Below, one piece after another: positions 9,132 through 17,529 of a stretch of 64,000 nucleotides of DNA (its first letter is position 1; each line of letters starts with the position of its first letter). Below the pieces are notes generated by a model. That model was given only the letters and a program-made list of their open reading frames with translations, had not been told where the DNA came from and did no database searches. Source of the DNA: Sphingomonas sp. Leaf412 (lineage in GTDB: Bacteria; Pseudomonadota; Alphaproteobacteria; Sphingomonadales; Sphingomonadaceae); assembly GCF_001425405.1 (NCBI RefSeq), contig NZ_LMQP01000001.1, positions 103,801 through 167,800 of the forward strand, written 5' to 3'. Made by a program: the position numbers and the translations under genes.

Positions 9132-10778
9132 GTGAAATCCATCACGCCGTTCGCCGCGATCCTGCTCGCGTCCACCGCTTCGGCGCAGGTTGCGCGCCCG
9201 GATGCCAGCACCGCCGCCGCCGCCGCCGCGGTCGCACCGCAGGGAACGGCGGCGCCCGCGCTGACCGTCGCGCGCGGCACGACGGCACGCGCGGATCGCC
9301 CCGTCCTGGCCTATCTCCCCGCGGAGGACGATTTCGGCGTCACCCACGGCGGCCCCGCCCCCGCCGTGACCTCGCTGCCCGAGGCGCTGGCGCTCGCCTA
9401 TCGCGGCAACCCGCGCCTGCTGGCCGCGCGCGCCGACGCGCGCTCCGCCGATTATCGCTACCCCGCCGCCCGGTCGCAGTTCGGCCCGACCCTGAACGTC
9501 AGCGGCGCGTACAATTTCAACCGCAACCGGACCGAGGTGCTGCCGGGCCGGTGGCTCGGCGCGCAGGGCTTCACGTCCACCGCGGGCGCGATACTGAACC
9601 AGCCCGTGCTGACCTTCGGCCGCAACAGCGCCGCCGCGGCGGGCGCGCTGGCCGAATCGCGCTTCGCCCGCGACTCGCTGCGCGTGACGGAGGCGGAGGT
9701 GATGCTGTCCGTCGTCGGCGCCTATGTCCGGCTGCAACGCGACGCCAATGCGGTCACGATCGCGCGCCAGAACCTGGAACTGCTCGACCGCCAGTATCGC
9801 GACAATGCGGAGCGGTTCCGCGTCCGCGACATCACGTCCAGCGACCTGCAACAGATCGAGACCCGCGTCGCCTTCGGCCGCGCGCAGGTCACCAACGCGC
9901 TGGGCCAGCTCGGCAGCGCGCAGGGCGCGTTCCTGCGCGACGTCGGTGCCCGCCCCGGCGCCCTTGCCGCCCCCGCCGCGATCGACGTGAAGGTCGCCTC
10001 GCTCGACCAGGCGCTGTCGGTGGCGGAGGTCAACGCCCCCCTGATCCGCGCCGCGCAGGCGCGCGAGAAGACATCGCGCGCCGCGCTGGAGGCCGCGAAG
10101 GCCGAATCGCGCCCGCGCCTCGACCTGCAAGGCACCGCCGACTACGGCAGCGTGTCGCAATATGACGACCGGCTGCGCACGACGCAGATCGTCGGCCGCG
10201 CCGTCCTGACCCAGCCGCTGATCGATTCCGGCCTGCGCAACGCCCGCCGGAACGAGGCGGCGCAGGCGAACCAGGCCGACTGGCGCCTGATCGACGACGC
10301 GGTCCGCACCACGCACCAGTCGGTGAACGAGGCGTGGAACGTCCTGACCTCCGCGCGCGCCTCGCTCGATCAATATGCCGCCGCGGTCGACGCGGCGCAG
10401 CGCGCCTACGACGGCGCGCAGTTGCAGCAGCGCGCGGGCGACCGCACCACGCTGGACGTGCTCGATCTCGCGCGCGACCTGCTCAACATCCGCCTCAGCT
10501 ACAACGCCGCGGTCGCCGACGAATATGTCGCGCGCGCCGCCTTGCTGGCGGCGATGGGGCAGCTGGAGGCGCCGCTGCTGATCCCGGGCATCGCCGGCTA
10601 CGACGCCGACGCGCATTTCGCGCGTGTGCGCGGCAAGGGCGACATCCCGCTGCTGACCCCCGCGCTCGCCGGGCTGGACGGCGCGCTGAACCGCGACACG
10701 ACGCGCGACCGCCCGGTCCGCGATCCCGCCGCGCTCGACGCGGTCGCCGCCCCCGTGCCGTTGCAGGCACCGCGTTAA
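9132..10778 (+). CDS. TolC family outer-membrane channel of the type I secretion system
   Basis: A 548-residue TolC-type outer-membrane efflux protein completing the secretion operon. A signal peptide ending near ...ASTASAQ starts from GTG 9132, 11 bases after the adaptor's stop. Two OEP repeats are visible, each with long coiled-coil helices (for example SLPEALALAYRGNPRLLAARADA and the matching half from about residue 290). The sequence QQRAGDRTTLDVLDLARDLL is typical of the second repeat. Residues about 20-60 form an Ala/Pro-rich low-complexity stretch after the signal, and the C-terminal 60 residues form an extension after the second repeat that appears unstructured. Confidence 0.9.
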   Translation: MKSITPFAAILLASTASAQVARPDASTAAAAAAVAPQGTAAPALTVARGTTARADRPVLAYLPAEDDFGVTHGGPAPAVTSLPEALALAYRGNPRLLAARADARSADYRYPAARSQFGPTLNVSGAYNFNRNRTEVLPGRWLGAQGFTSTAGAILNQPVLTFGRNSAAAAGALAESRFARDSLRVTEAEVMLSVVGAYVRLQRDANAVTIARQNLELLDRQYRDNAERFRVRDITSSDLQQIETRVAFGRAQVTNALGQLGSAQGAFLRDVGARPGALAAPAAIDVKVASLDQALSVAEVNAPLIRAAQAREKTSRAALEAAKAESRPRLDLQGTADYGSVSQYDDRLRTTQIVGRAVLTQPLIDSGLRNARRNEAAQANQADWRLIDDAVRTTHQSVNEAWNVLTSARASLDQYAAAVDAAQRAYDGAQLQQRAGDRTTLDVLDLARDLLNIRLSYNAAVADEYVARAALLAAMGQLEAPLLIPGIAGYDADAHFARVRGKGDIPLLTPALAGLDGALNRDTTRDRPVRDPAALDAVAAPVPLQAPR

Positions 10779-10838
10779 CCCTGCCGCTTCACGCGTCCTT
10801 TACCGGACCTGCGCGATACTGGCGGCTGGAGGTAGTTG

Positions 10839-11114
10839 ATGGCCCAGGCAGCACGATCGTACGAACAGGCTGAATCGCCCGCTTATGCGGTGACGCTGCC
10901 TCCCGCCGCGGCGGTGGTGCCGGTCGGCGACTCGCCGATCGAATGGTCCGCCTCCCCCGCGCGCGCGCTCCACGAACAATTGATGCGATCGTTCGCCGCC
11001 CCCGCCCCCGTCCGCCCGGACCGACTGCCGGTCGGCGCCCGCCTAGGGATCATCGGCGTCGCGACGCTGGTGCCGTGGATAGCGATCCTCGGCGGCTGGG
11101 CGCTGCTCGCCTAG
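10839..11114 (+). CDS. small hypothetical membrane protein
   Basis: A 91-residue protein of unknown function. ATG 10839 has a GGAGG-type ribosome site at 10828-10832. The N-terminal 65 residues are polar and Ala/Pro-rich. The last 23 (LGIIGVATLVPWIAILGGWA...) form one C-terminal membrane helix, so it is probably tail-anchored. It lies 60 bp after the TolC-type gene in the same direction and may be the last gene of that operon. It has no PEP-CTERM motif (no PEP box and no Arg cluster after the helix), so it is not an obvious exosortase substrate. Confidence 0.6.
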   Translation: MAQAARSYEQAESPAYAVTLPPAAAVVPVGDSPIEWSASPARALHEQLMRSFAAPAPVRPDRLPVGARLGIIGVATLVPWIAILGGWALLA

Positions 11115-11179
11115 GCCTGCCTGTGCCCCCGCGACGGCGGGGACGATCGCGAAGCACGGGCGGGCCGATACGAACACGC

Positions 11180-11210
11180 CGTCACCCCGGACGTGTTCCG
11201 GGATCCATCG
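11180..11210. repeat. palindromic repeat (GTCAYnCCGG family)
   Basis: CCCGGA-CGTGT-TCCGGG forms a six-pair hairpin, preceded by CGTCAC and followed by GATCCATCG. The copy at 51-80 has the same frame (CGTCAT, CCGGG...CCCGG, GATCCA). It lies in the gap between the small membrane-protein gene and the spike module. Confidence 0.45.
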
Positions 11211-11368
11211 TGCCACGAGGTCGGCGGCTTCTGCTCTCGCAGCGCGATGGGCTGCGACGTCGGTCCCTCCTTCGCCACGGCGCATCATCGTTCCTATTTT
11301 GTTCTGTCCTACATCCCCCCTTCCGGCATAGGTGCTGCGTCCTTCCCTGATGGAGAAAGGACCGACCG

Positions 11369-11638
11369 ATGCCGATCGACAATTTCGCGACCTTCGCCAC
11401 CGCCCCGAACGATCCCGCCCGCGATGCGGTGGCCGTGACGCCCAGCGACGTCGTCGCGCTTCCGGTCGTGCCGCGCGCGCTGTACGTCGGCACCGGCGGC
11501 ACCCTGGTGGTCCGCTGCATCGATTCGGTCGCCGACGTCACGCTGAAGAACGTCGCCGCGGGCCAGATCCTCGACCTGCGCGTCGGCCACGTCCGCGCCA
11601 CCGGCACGACCGCCGCCGACATCGTGGCGCTCGCCTGA
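11369..11638 (+). CDS. spike base protein, RCAP_Rcc01079-like (phage/GTA head spike)
   Basis: An 89-residue protein whose pattern (AVTPSDVVALP...RALYVGTGGTLVVR...TLKNVAAGQILDLRVGHVRATGTTAADIVAL) matches what I recall of the short spike-base proteins of phages and of the Rhodobacter gene transfer agent (GhsA, rcc01079). In that system they sit with a fibre/spike protein on the capsid and help bind capsular polysaccharide. The ATG has the purine-rich GGAGAAAGGA upstream. It overlaps the next gene by TGATG, so the two are almost certainly made together. No capsid, portal, terminase or tail genes are in the window. Recognition is from sequence pattern only. Confidence 0.65.
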   Translation: MPIDNFATFATAPNDPARDAVAVTPSDVVALPVVPRALYVGTGGTLVVRCIDSVADVTLKNVAAGQILDLRVGHVRATGTTAADIVALA

Positions 11639-13743
11639 TGCGCGGCGCCGCCTTCGGACTGGCGCTGCGTCCGCGACCGCGCCCGACGGGCATCGCCCCC
11701 GTCGCCCCCGTCACCGCGATCGATGCCGACGGGTGGTCCGCGCAATGGGCCGAAGCGCCCCCGCCCGTCTTCGCCCCCGACACCGCGCCGCAGACGATCG
11801 CGGTCGCGCGCGCGGGCTTCGACGCCGCGGCCCGGCCGACCGTCCACGTCGACGCGCGCGTCTTCACGCGGCGGCGGCGACTGGCCTATCCCGCCCATGC
11901 GGACGATACCCCGGCCACGGTGGCGCTGGACGATTACGTCTACGCCACCGACGCGATTCCGGGCGTCGCCAACAATTCGGTGGAAACCAGTCCGAAACCC
12001 GTCGCGGCCTGGGCGATGCCGCATCGCCGCGTCGTGGCGGACGCGATCGAGCTGGAGGCGGTGGCCTTCCACCGCAATGCCCGTGCCGGCCGGATGGTGG
12101 CGGCGGTCCGCTTCCTCGCGACCGACGGAACGACGACGGTGTCGCAGGTCGTCGCCGCCACCACGCTGTCGACGCGCGCGGGCGACCAGCAGCCGCTGCC
12201 GGTCTTCGCCTGCACGCTCGACGTCGCGGCGCTGGCACCGGGCCTGGTGACCGTCGATGCGGAAGTGTATCCGTGGATCGGCGGCGCCGCCTCGGTCCTG
12301 CGCAGCGCGGATCAGGGCGCGGCGCGCGATTTCTCGCCGCGCTATTTCCTGAAGAACGCCGCCCTCGCGGCCGCGCCGCCGCTGGCCTATGTCGCGACGA
12401 CGGGAAACGACGCGACCGGCGTGGTGTCGACGACCGCCGCGACCGCCGCCGCCGCGCCCTTCGCCAGCGTGAAGGGCGCGATCGACGCCGTCCATGCCGC
12501 TCATGCGGCCACCACCGGCGTCGACGGCGCGATCGTGCGGATCGGTGCGGGGACGTTCGTCCTGGCCGGCGCGACGGCGGCGCGGACGCAGCGGGTCGCG
12601 GCGCTGACGATCGAGCGCGATCCCGCCGTCGCGCGCGGCAGCGCGATCGTGACCTGGGGGGCGGCGGCCTTCGCCCCGCGCCTGTCGGCGGGACTGACCG
12701 CCCCGGTCGCGACCGGATGCCTGCGCTTCCGCGACCTGACCGTCCAGCGGACCGGCAGCGCATTTCTTCAAGGCGAGACGGCGGCGCGGCTGGACATCCA
12801 TTGGGAGGATGTCGCGCTCGATAACAATGCGGTGTCGGGAAGCTGGCTGACGCGGTCGGACAATTGGTTCTTCGGCGCGGTGATCGCGAACATGGCGGGG
12901 ACCACGCTGGGCGCGGGCGCCAACGGGGAACAACGGCTGCTGCGCGGGGTCGCCACCGACCTCGCGGATGCGGCATGGGAAAACTGGGTCACGCTCGCCT
13001 GCGCGCTGACGCGGCCCGGCAACGGCACGGTGCGCGATCCGTCGAAGGGGGCGATCGCGTTCCAGAACCGCTTCCTCAATCCCAATCCGGCGAACAGCCC
13101 GCTGACGGTGACCGCCGCCGCGGCCGGGGACACGATCACGGGCTTCTGGGCGGTGCAGAACCTGATCGAGGTCCTCCGCGCGACGGCGGGGCCGATGATC
13201 CGCATCTCGTCCGACGGCCCGGTGCACGGCCATACCGACCATTGCGGCCTGGCGCACAACACCGTCACCGGTCACGGATCGGCGGGGCGGTACAACGTCT
13301 TCTACGACAACAACACCAACGGAACCCGCCGCAACCACCGTCGCATGTGGCACCACGGCGACCTGGCGTCGCAGTTGAACGTGAAGGGCGACGTGGACAT
13401 CGCGGACGCGGCGGCGACGGGGCACATGGCGTATCAGCACGGCGTCGGCTGCCGCGGCAACTTCACGCAATTCCGCACCAATTCCGCGGGCCTGCATCTG
13501 GAAAGCCAGGCCTATGCCGGCGCGCGCAGCGTGATCGGCGCCAGCGCGACCACGCGCAACGACCCCGGCTTCGTCGATTATCGCGCCGCCACCGCGGCGG
13601 GGAACGGGGCCGGCGGCGGCGATTATCGCCTGCTGCCGGGCGGCGCCGCGCGCGGGCTGCTGCGCGAAGCGGTCCTCGGCCACGACCTGGCCGGGGGCGT
13701 CCGTCCCGCGGGCGGGGACCATGCCGCGGGGGCCTATACGTGA
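11638..13743 (+). CDS. right-handed parallel beta-helix protein, putative spike or polysaccharide-active protein
   Basis: A 701-residue protein translationally coupled to the spike-base gene. There is no signal peptide. Residues about 25-240 look like a structural N-terminal domain. At about 250 a typical beta-helix entry begins (YVATTGNDATG...PFASVKGAIDA...VRIGAGTFVLAG), followed by Asn/Gly-rich rungs. The end (NDPGFVDYRA...GGDYRLLPGGAARG) is typical of such helices in tailspikes, pectate-lyase-like enzymes and epimerases. It could be the fibre part of a gene-transfer-agent-like spike. Alternatively it could be an exported polysaccharide lyase using the neighbouring secretion system, since sphingan loci also encode a lyase-like protein (GelR/SpsR). 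The cleavage residues cannot be assigned. Confidence 0.6.
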   Translation: MRGAAFGLALRPRPRPTGIAPVAPVTAIDADGWSAQWAEAPPPVFAPDTAPQTIAVARAGFDAAARPTVHVDARVFTRRRRLAYPAHADDTPATVALDDYVYATDAIPGVANNSVETSPKPVAAWAMPHRRVVADAIELEAVAFHRNARAGRMVAAVRFLATDGTTTVSQVVAATTLSTRAGDQQPLPVFACTLDVAALAPGLVTVDAEVYPWIGGAASVLRSADQGAARDFSPRYFLKNAALAAAPPLAYVATTGNDATGVVSTTAATAAAAPFASVKGAIDAVHAAHAATTGVDGAIVRIGAGTFVLAGATAARTQRVAALTIERDPAVARGSAIVTWGAAAFAPRLSAGLTAPVATGCLRFRDLTVQRTGSAFLQGETAARLDIHWEDVALDNNAVSGSWLTRSDNWFFGAVIANMAGTTLGAGANGEQRLLRGVATDLADAAWENWVTLACALTRPGNGTVRDPSKGAIAFQNRFLNPNPANSPLTVTAAAAGDTITGFWAVQNLIEVLRATAGPMIRISSDGPVHGHTDHCGLAHNTVTGHGSAGRYNVFYDNNTNGTRRNHRRMWHHGDLASQLNVKGDVDIADAAATGHMAYQHGVGCRGNFTQFRTNSAGLHLESQAYAGARSVIGASATTRNDPGFVDYRAATAAGNGAGGGDYRLLPGGAARGLLREAVLGHDLAGGVRPAGGDHAAGAYT

Positions 13744-14022
13744 CGAACGGCGCCGCGGATGCGGTCCGACGCATTCGCGGCGCTGGCCTTCGCGCGCGCG
13801 GAAGTGCAAAGGGGTTGGAAAGAATCATGCGATTATAGGGGAGGGCCGGAAGCAACGCGGCGGTCCACCCACGACGGGTCGGGCACCCGAGGGGAGAACG
13901 CAACGCCATGTCCGCCACCGCGCATCGGAACGACGCCCGTGCTCCAGGTTCCCGTTAACCCAGGCGGCGGAACGGCGCCTCCGGCCGCCGGCGCCTCGCT
14001 CCAGATCCGCGAAGGACGCCGC
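13744..14022. other. leader before the EPS priming transferase, with a possible mini-ORF
   Basis: A 279-base gap that opens the EPS locus. A 16-codon ORF (ATG 13908, stop TAA 13956-13958) follows a GGGGAG at 13891-13896. It could be a leader peptide, or the true start of the transferase separated from its body by a frameshift. The in-frame extension of the transferase through this region is Arg/Pro-rich and unlike a protein. An AT-rich GATTATAGG lies at 13831-13839. Confidence 0.3.
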
Positions 14023-15357
14023 GTGGCGTGGGACAAGCAGCGCATCCGCGTGCTGCTGTACCTGGGCCTACTGCTCTGCGACATCGCCGCGATCCGCGCC
14101 GGTTTCGCGATCGGCCGCTCGGTCCGCAACTGGGAATGGCTGGCCCCGAACGGGGTGGAGCTTGGCTGGCTGATCCTGCCGATCCACATCCTGGTCGGCC
14201 TGCGCAACGGCGCCTATGCGCACGAAGCGCTGTTCAAGCGGTCCGAATCGCTGCGCCGCGCCTCCTCCGCCTTCCTGATCGCGACCAGTGCGATCGCGCT
14301 GCTGATCTTCTTCCAATACGCCGGGCCTCTGGTGTCGCGGATCGCGTTCGGCGTGGCGATCGTCAGCACCCTGTTCTTCATCATGCTGCTGCGCATGACC
14401 TTCTCGGTCCTGTTCGTGCAGCCGGTGCGCGGCGGGCTGATGGGCGAATTGCAGATCGTCGACGGCGTGGCGCCCGCGCCCGGCGCGCGGCACGTGTTCG
14501 ATGCGCGCGCCGCCGGGGTGTCGCCCGATATCGACGATCCCGACATGCTGTCGCGGCTGGCGCTCCTGATCGAACCCTACGACCGCGTCGTCGTCGCGGC
14601 GACGGAGGAGCGCCGCCACGAATGGGCGCTGCTGATGAAGGCGTACAACGTCACCAGCGAGATCCAGCTGGATCAGGGCAGCCCGCTGGGCGCGATCGGC
14701 ATCTCGCGCTTCCACGGTACCGATACCGTCGTGGTGGCGCGGGGGCCGATGTCGCTCGGCAACCGGCTGAAGAAACGCCTCATGGACCTGGCGATCGCGG
14801 GCGCCGCGGTGCTGGTCGCCGGCCCGCTGCTGCTGATCGTGGCGATCGCGATAAAGTGGGACAGTCCCGGCCCGGTCCTGTTCGCGCAGGTCCGCCTGGG
14901 GCGCGGCAACAAGCGGTTCCGCATCCTGAAGTTCCGCTCGATGCACGTGGCGAAGACGGATCACGACGGCAACCGCTCGGCGTCGAAGGACGACGACCGC
15001 ATCACCCGCGTCGGCCGCATCATCCGCATGACCAGCATCGACGAACTGCCGCAATTGTTCAACGTGCTGAAGGGCGACATGAGCATCGTCGGCCCGCGCC
15101 CGCACGCGCTGGGCAGCCTGGCGGGCGACAAATTGTTCTGGCAGGTGTCGCAGAAATATTGGCTGCGCCACACGCTGAAGCCCGGCATCACCGGGCTGGC
15201 GCAGATCCGCGGCTTCCGCGGCGCGACGCACGAACAATCGGACCTGGAAAACAGGCTCCAGGCCGATCTGGAGTATATCAACGGCTGGCGCCTGTGGCGC
15301 GACGTCGCGATCATCTTCAACACGCTGAAGGTGATCGTCCACCCGAAGGCGTTCTGA
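14023..15357 (+). CDS. undecaprenyl-phosphate sugar transferase (EPS priming enzyme, GelB/SpsB-like)
   Basis: A 444-residue membrane enzyme that transfers the first sugar phosphate to undecaprenyl phosphate, starting repeat-unit assembly. Four N-terminal helices (about residues 8-130) and a short middle domain precede the bacterial sugar transferase domain (about 245-444): KKRLMDLAIA, SPGPVLFAQVRLGRGNKRF, LKFRSMH, IDELPQLFNVLKGDMSIVGPRP and KPGITGLAQIRGFRG. The start is uncertain. GTG 14023 has AAGGA six bases upstream and places the first helix at the N-terminus; GTG 13939 is an alternative. In sphingan producers the orthologue (GelB/SpsB) uses UDP-glucose; the sugar used here is inferred by analogy. 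Confidence 0.88.
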   Translation: MAWDKQRIRVLLYLGLLLCDIAAIRAGFAIGRSVRNWEWLAPNGVELGWLILPIHILVGLRNGAYAHEALFKRSESLRRASSAFLIATSAIALLIFFQYAGPLVSRIAFGVAIVSTLFFIMLLRMTFSVLFVQPVRGGLMGELQIVDGVAPAPGARHVFDARAAGVSPDIDDPDMLSRLALLIEPYDRVVVAATEERRHEWALLMKAYNVTSEIQLDQGSPLGAIGISRFHGTDTVVVARGPMSLGNRLKKRLMDLAIAGAAVLVAGPLLLIVAIAIKWDSPGPVLFAQVRLGRGNKRFRILKFRSMHVAKTDHDGNRSASKDDDRITRVGRIIRMTSIDELPQLFNVLKGDMSIVGPRPHALGSLAGDKLFWQVSQKYWLRHTLKPGITGLAQIRGFRGATHEQSDLENRLQADLEYINGWRLWRDVAIIFNTLKVIVHPKAF

Positions 15358-15381
15358 CGCGCCTCCCGGCGCTGGGGCTTT

Positions 15382-15454
15382 GCCGGCCCTCGCCCCCGCC
15401 CCGCCTCCCATTCACGATACTGACGTGGGAGGCGGGGCGGGGGCGAGGGCCGGC
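15382..15454. terminator. 29-bp perfect inverted repeat between convergent genes
   Basis: Positions 15382-15410 and 15426-15454 are exact reverse complements over 29 bases, separated by a 15-base loop. The stem is almost pure G/C. It lies between the stop of the priming transferase (15357) and the stop of the convergent glycosyltransferase (15483), so a bidirectional transcription stop is the natural reading. It may be one copy of a dispersed palindromic element, but I see no second copy in the window. Confidence 0.6.
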
Positions 15455-15482
15455 CAGGCATCATGCCCGTGAGGGCATCGGA

Positions 15483-16493
15483 TCACCGCCCCGGCGTCGC
15501 CTCCGCCAGCGTGCGCAGGTAATCGACCAGCGCCGCCGGATCGGTCGTCGCCGACCGCGCCGGCCGTTCCCGCGCCGCGATCAGCGCGGCGGCGAATTGC
15601 GCGTCGGTGTCGGCGCGCTGGATCAGCCCGCGCTCCTCGAACGCGTCGACGATCTCGGACTGGTGGTCGTCGTAATGCTCCCCGCGCGCGAAGGCGCGCG
15701 GCACCGCGATGACCTGGCACCACGCGCGCAACGCGGTGATGAGCGATCCCGTGCCGCCGTGGCACACCACGATGCTCGCCCGCTCCAGCAGCGCCTTCAC
15801 CTCGTCGAACGGCAATCCCTCGACCGATCGCACGCCGGGCATCGCGTGGCCGCCGTCGCCGTGCTGGACCACGATCTCCTCGGGGATCAACCCGTCGTCG
15901 CGCGCCTTCTCGACCAGCCGCACCAGCCGGTCGAACGGCAACGTCGCGCCCACGGTGGCGAACAGCAGCGGCGCCTTGGCGGGGGCGGCGCCCTCCTCGA
16001 TGCGGAACGGATCGAACACCAGCGCGCCCGGCCACGCCGCGCCGCTTTCCGCCGATTGCGCGATGCGCACGTGCGCGAACCGCCCCGCCAGCTTCGCGAA
16101 CGCGGACGGCGCGCGGAAGCGGGCGAACGAATCGACCAGCACCACCTTGGCGCCCCGCATCCGCGCGAAGATCATGACGAACAGCTGCGATCCCGCCCCC
16201 GTGGTGATGAACAGGTCGGGCGGGCGCCGCGCGATGATGCGCCACGACGCCACGATGCTGCGCCATGCACCCGACAGCATCGCGCCGCGATCCCCCAGCC
16301 GCGCCTGTCCCAGCGCGAAGTGCGGCACGAAATGGACCTCCTCCTCCGCCGCGATGGACCGGCCGAGCGCGGTGTCCTCGGTCACGATATAGTGCGGATA
16401 GTCCTGCCAGACCGGTTTCAGGTCCAGGATCTGGCGGACGTGGCCGCCGCCGGAGGCGGCCAGACAGATCAGGGGCTTGCGCGCCGACGGCAT
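15483..16493 (-). CDS. EPS glycosyltransferase (GelK/SpsK-like, Alg14-Alg13 type)
   Basis: A 336-residue glycosyltransferase of the GT-B/GT28-like type. The N-terminal half resembles Alg14 (LICLAASGGGHVRQILDL...; FITTGAGSQLFVMIFARMRGAK). The C-terminal half resembles Alg13/MurG (LFATVGATLPFDRLVRLVEKA; VVCHGGTGSLITALRAWCQVIAVPR). In sphingan loci the protein with this layout is the glucuronosyltransferase GelK/SpsK, which adds glucuronic acid to the lipid-linked glucose. That donor is an inference here. The start MPSARKPLICL is chosen because the Alg14-like strand follows immediately. It is divergent from the PPIase gene. Confidence 0.8.
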   Translation of the reverse strand: MPSARKPLICLAASGGGHVRQILDLKPVWQDYPHYIVTEDTALGRSIAAEEEVHFVPHFALGQARLGDRGAMLSGAWRSIVASWRIIARRPPDLFITTGAGSQLFVMIFARMRGAKVVLVDSFARFRAPSAFAKLAGRFAHVRIAQSAESGAAWPGALVFDPFRIEEGAAPAKAPLLFATVGATLPFDRLVRLVEKARDDGLIPEEIVVQHGDGGHAMPGVRSVEGLPFDEVKALLERASIVVCHGGTGSLITALRAWCQVIAVPRAFARGEHYDDHQSEIVDAFEERGLIQRADTDAQFAAALIAARERPARSATTDPAALVDYLRTLAEATPGR

Positions 16494-16636
16494 CGTGTAT
16501 CCAATAGCTGGCGCGACGCGGGGGGCATCGCGGGGGGTTTCATGAAGTCTCAAGAATGCGTCCCTATCGCACAAGGCGTGAAACGTCTGTAATGACGCGT
16601 GCCGTCGATCAGCCATACTCTTTCAGGACATCCGCG

Positions 16637-17500
16637 ATGAACCGTTCCGCCACGCTATTGCTCGCCTGTGTCGCCCTCGCCGCCTGCGGCAAGGGTGGCG
16701 ACGCCGCCCCGGAGGGCCAGGTCGCCGCGACCGTGGACGGAAAGGAGATCACCGCGTCGGAGGTCCGCATGGAACTGGGCCAGGCGGGCGCGGACCCGCA
16801 GCTCGCCGCGCAGCAGCAGCCCGCCGCCCTGCGCGCCGTCGTCAACCGCAAGCTGCTGGCCGACGCCGCGGTCGACAAGGGCCTCGACAAGACGCCGGAG
16901 GGGGCGATGATGTTGCAGAAGGCGCGCGAACTGGCGCTGATCCAGATGCTGCAAGGCAGCATCGCGCGCGGCGTGCCGAAGGTCGGGCCCGGGCAGGCCA
17001 CCGACTATGTCCGCGACAATCCGCAACTGTTCGCACAGCGCCGCGTGATCCTGCTCGACCAGATCCAGGCGCCGCAGGTGCCGCCCGCGATCCTGAAGCA
17101 GATGGCGCCGATCGAGACGATGGAGGGGATCGTCGCGCTGCTGGAGGCGAACAAGATCCCGTTCCGCCGCGGCAACGGCGCGATCGACCCGTTGCAGATC
17201 GATCCCAAGGCGCTGAAGTCGATCACCGACCTTGGCGAGGGCAAGGTGTTCGTGACGCCGGGGCCGCAGGGGATCCAGATCGGGCGCATCACCGGCTACA
17301 AGGACGCGCCGCTGACGGGCGAGGAGGCGCAGCGCGCCGCGCTGGCCGTGCTGGGCCAGCAGCAGACCGTGGGTCAGGTGCGGTCGCAGTTCGACACGAT
17401 CATCAAGGACGGGCAGAAGGACGTGAAGATCAACGCCGCCTACGAACCCAAGGGCGGCAAGCCGACGAAGACGCCCGCCCCCGCCGACGCCGCCAAATAG
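16637..17500 (+). CDS. EpsD-type peptidyl-prolyl cis-trans isomerase lipoprotein
   Basis: A 287-residue periplasmic lipoprotein. The signal MNRSATLLLACVALAAC ends in a lipobox (LAAC). The SurA/PpiC-like chaperone region follows (VAATVDGKEITASEVRMEL; ALRAVVNRKLLADAAVDKGLDKTPEG), which is characteristic of EpsD-family foldases found in exosortase-linked EPS clusters. The parvulin-type catalytic part (about 120-240) is divergent. The C-terminal tail is Lys/Pro-rich. It starts a run of same-strand genes that continues to 24694 and probably helps fold or assemble the export channel. Confidence 0.82.
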   Translation: MNRSATLLLACVALAACGKGGDAAPEGQVAATVDGKEITASEVRMELGQAGADPQLAAQQQPAALRAVVNRKLLADAAVDKGLDKTPEGAMMLQKARELALIQMLQGSIARGVPKVGPGQATDYVRDNPQLFAQRRVILLDQIQAPQVPPAILKQMAPIETMEGIVALLEANKIPFRRGNGAIDPLQIDPKALKSITDLGEGKVFVTPGPQGIQIGRITGYKDAPLTGEEAQRAALAVLGQQQTVGQVRSQFDTIIKDGQKDVKINAAYEPKGGKPTKTPAPADAAK

Positions 17501-17529
17501 GCCGGTCGATCCGCGAAGCATCCGACGCC

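Noticed and set aside
11369-13743. Part of an intact prophage
   Set aside because: No integrase, terminase, portal, capsid, tail, lysis or attachment-site genes are present on either side; only the spike-like pair is seen.
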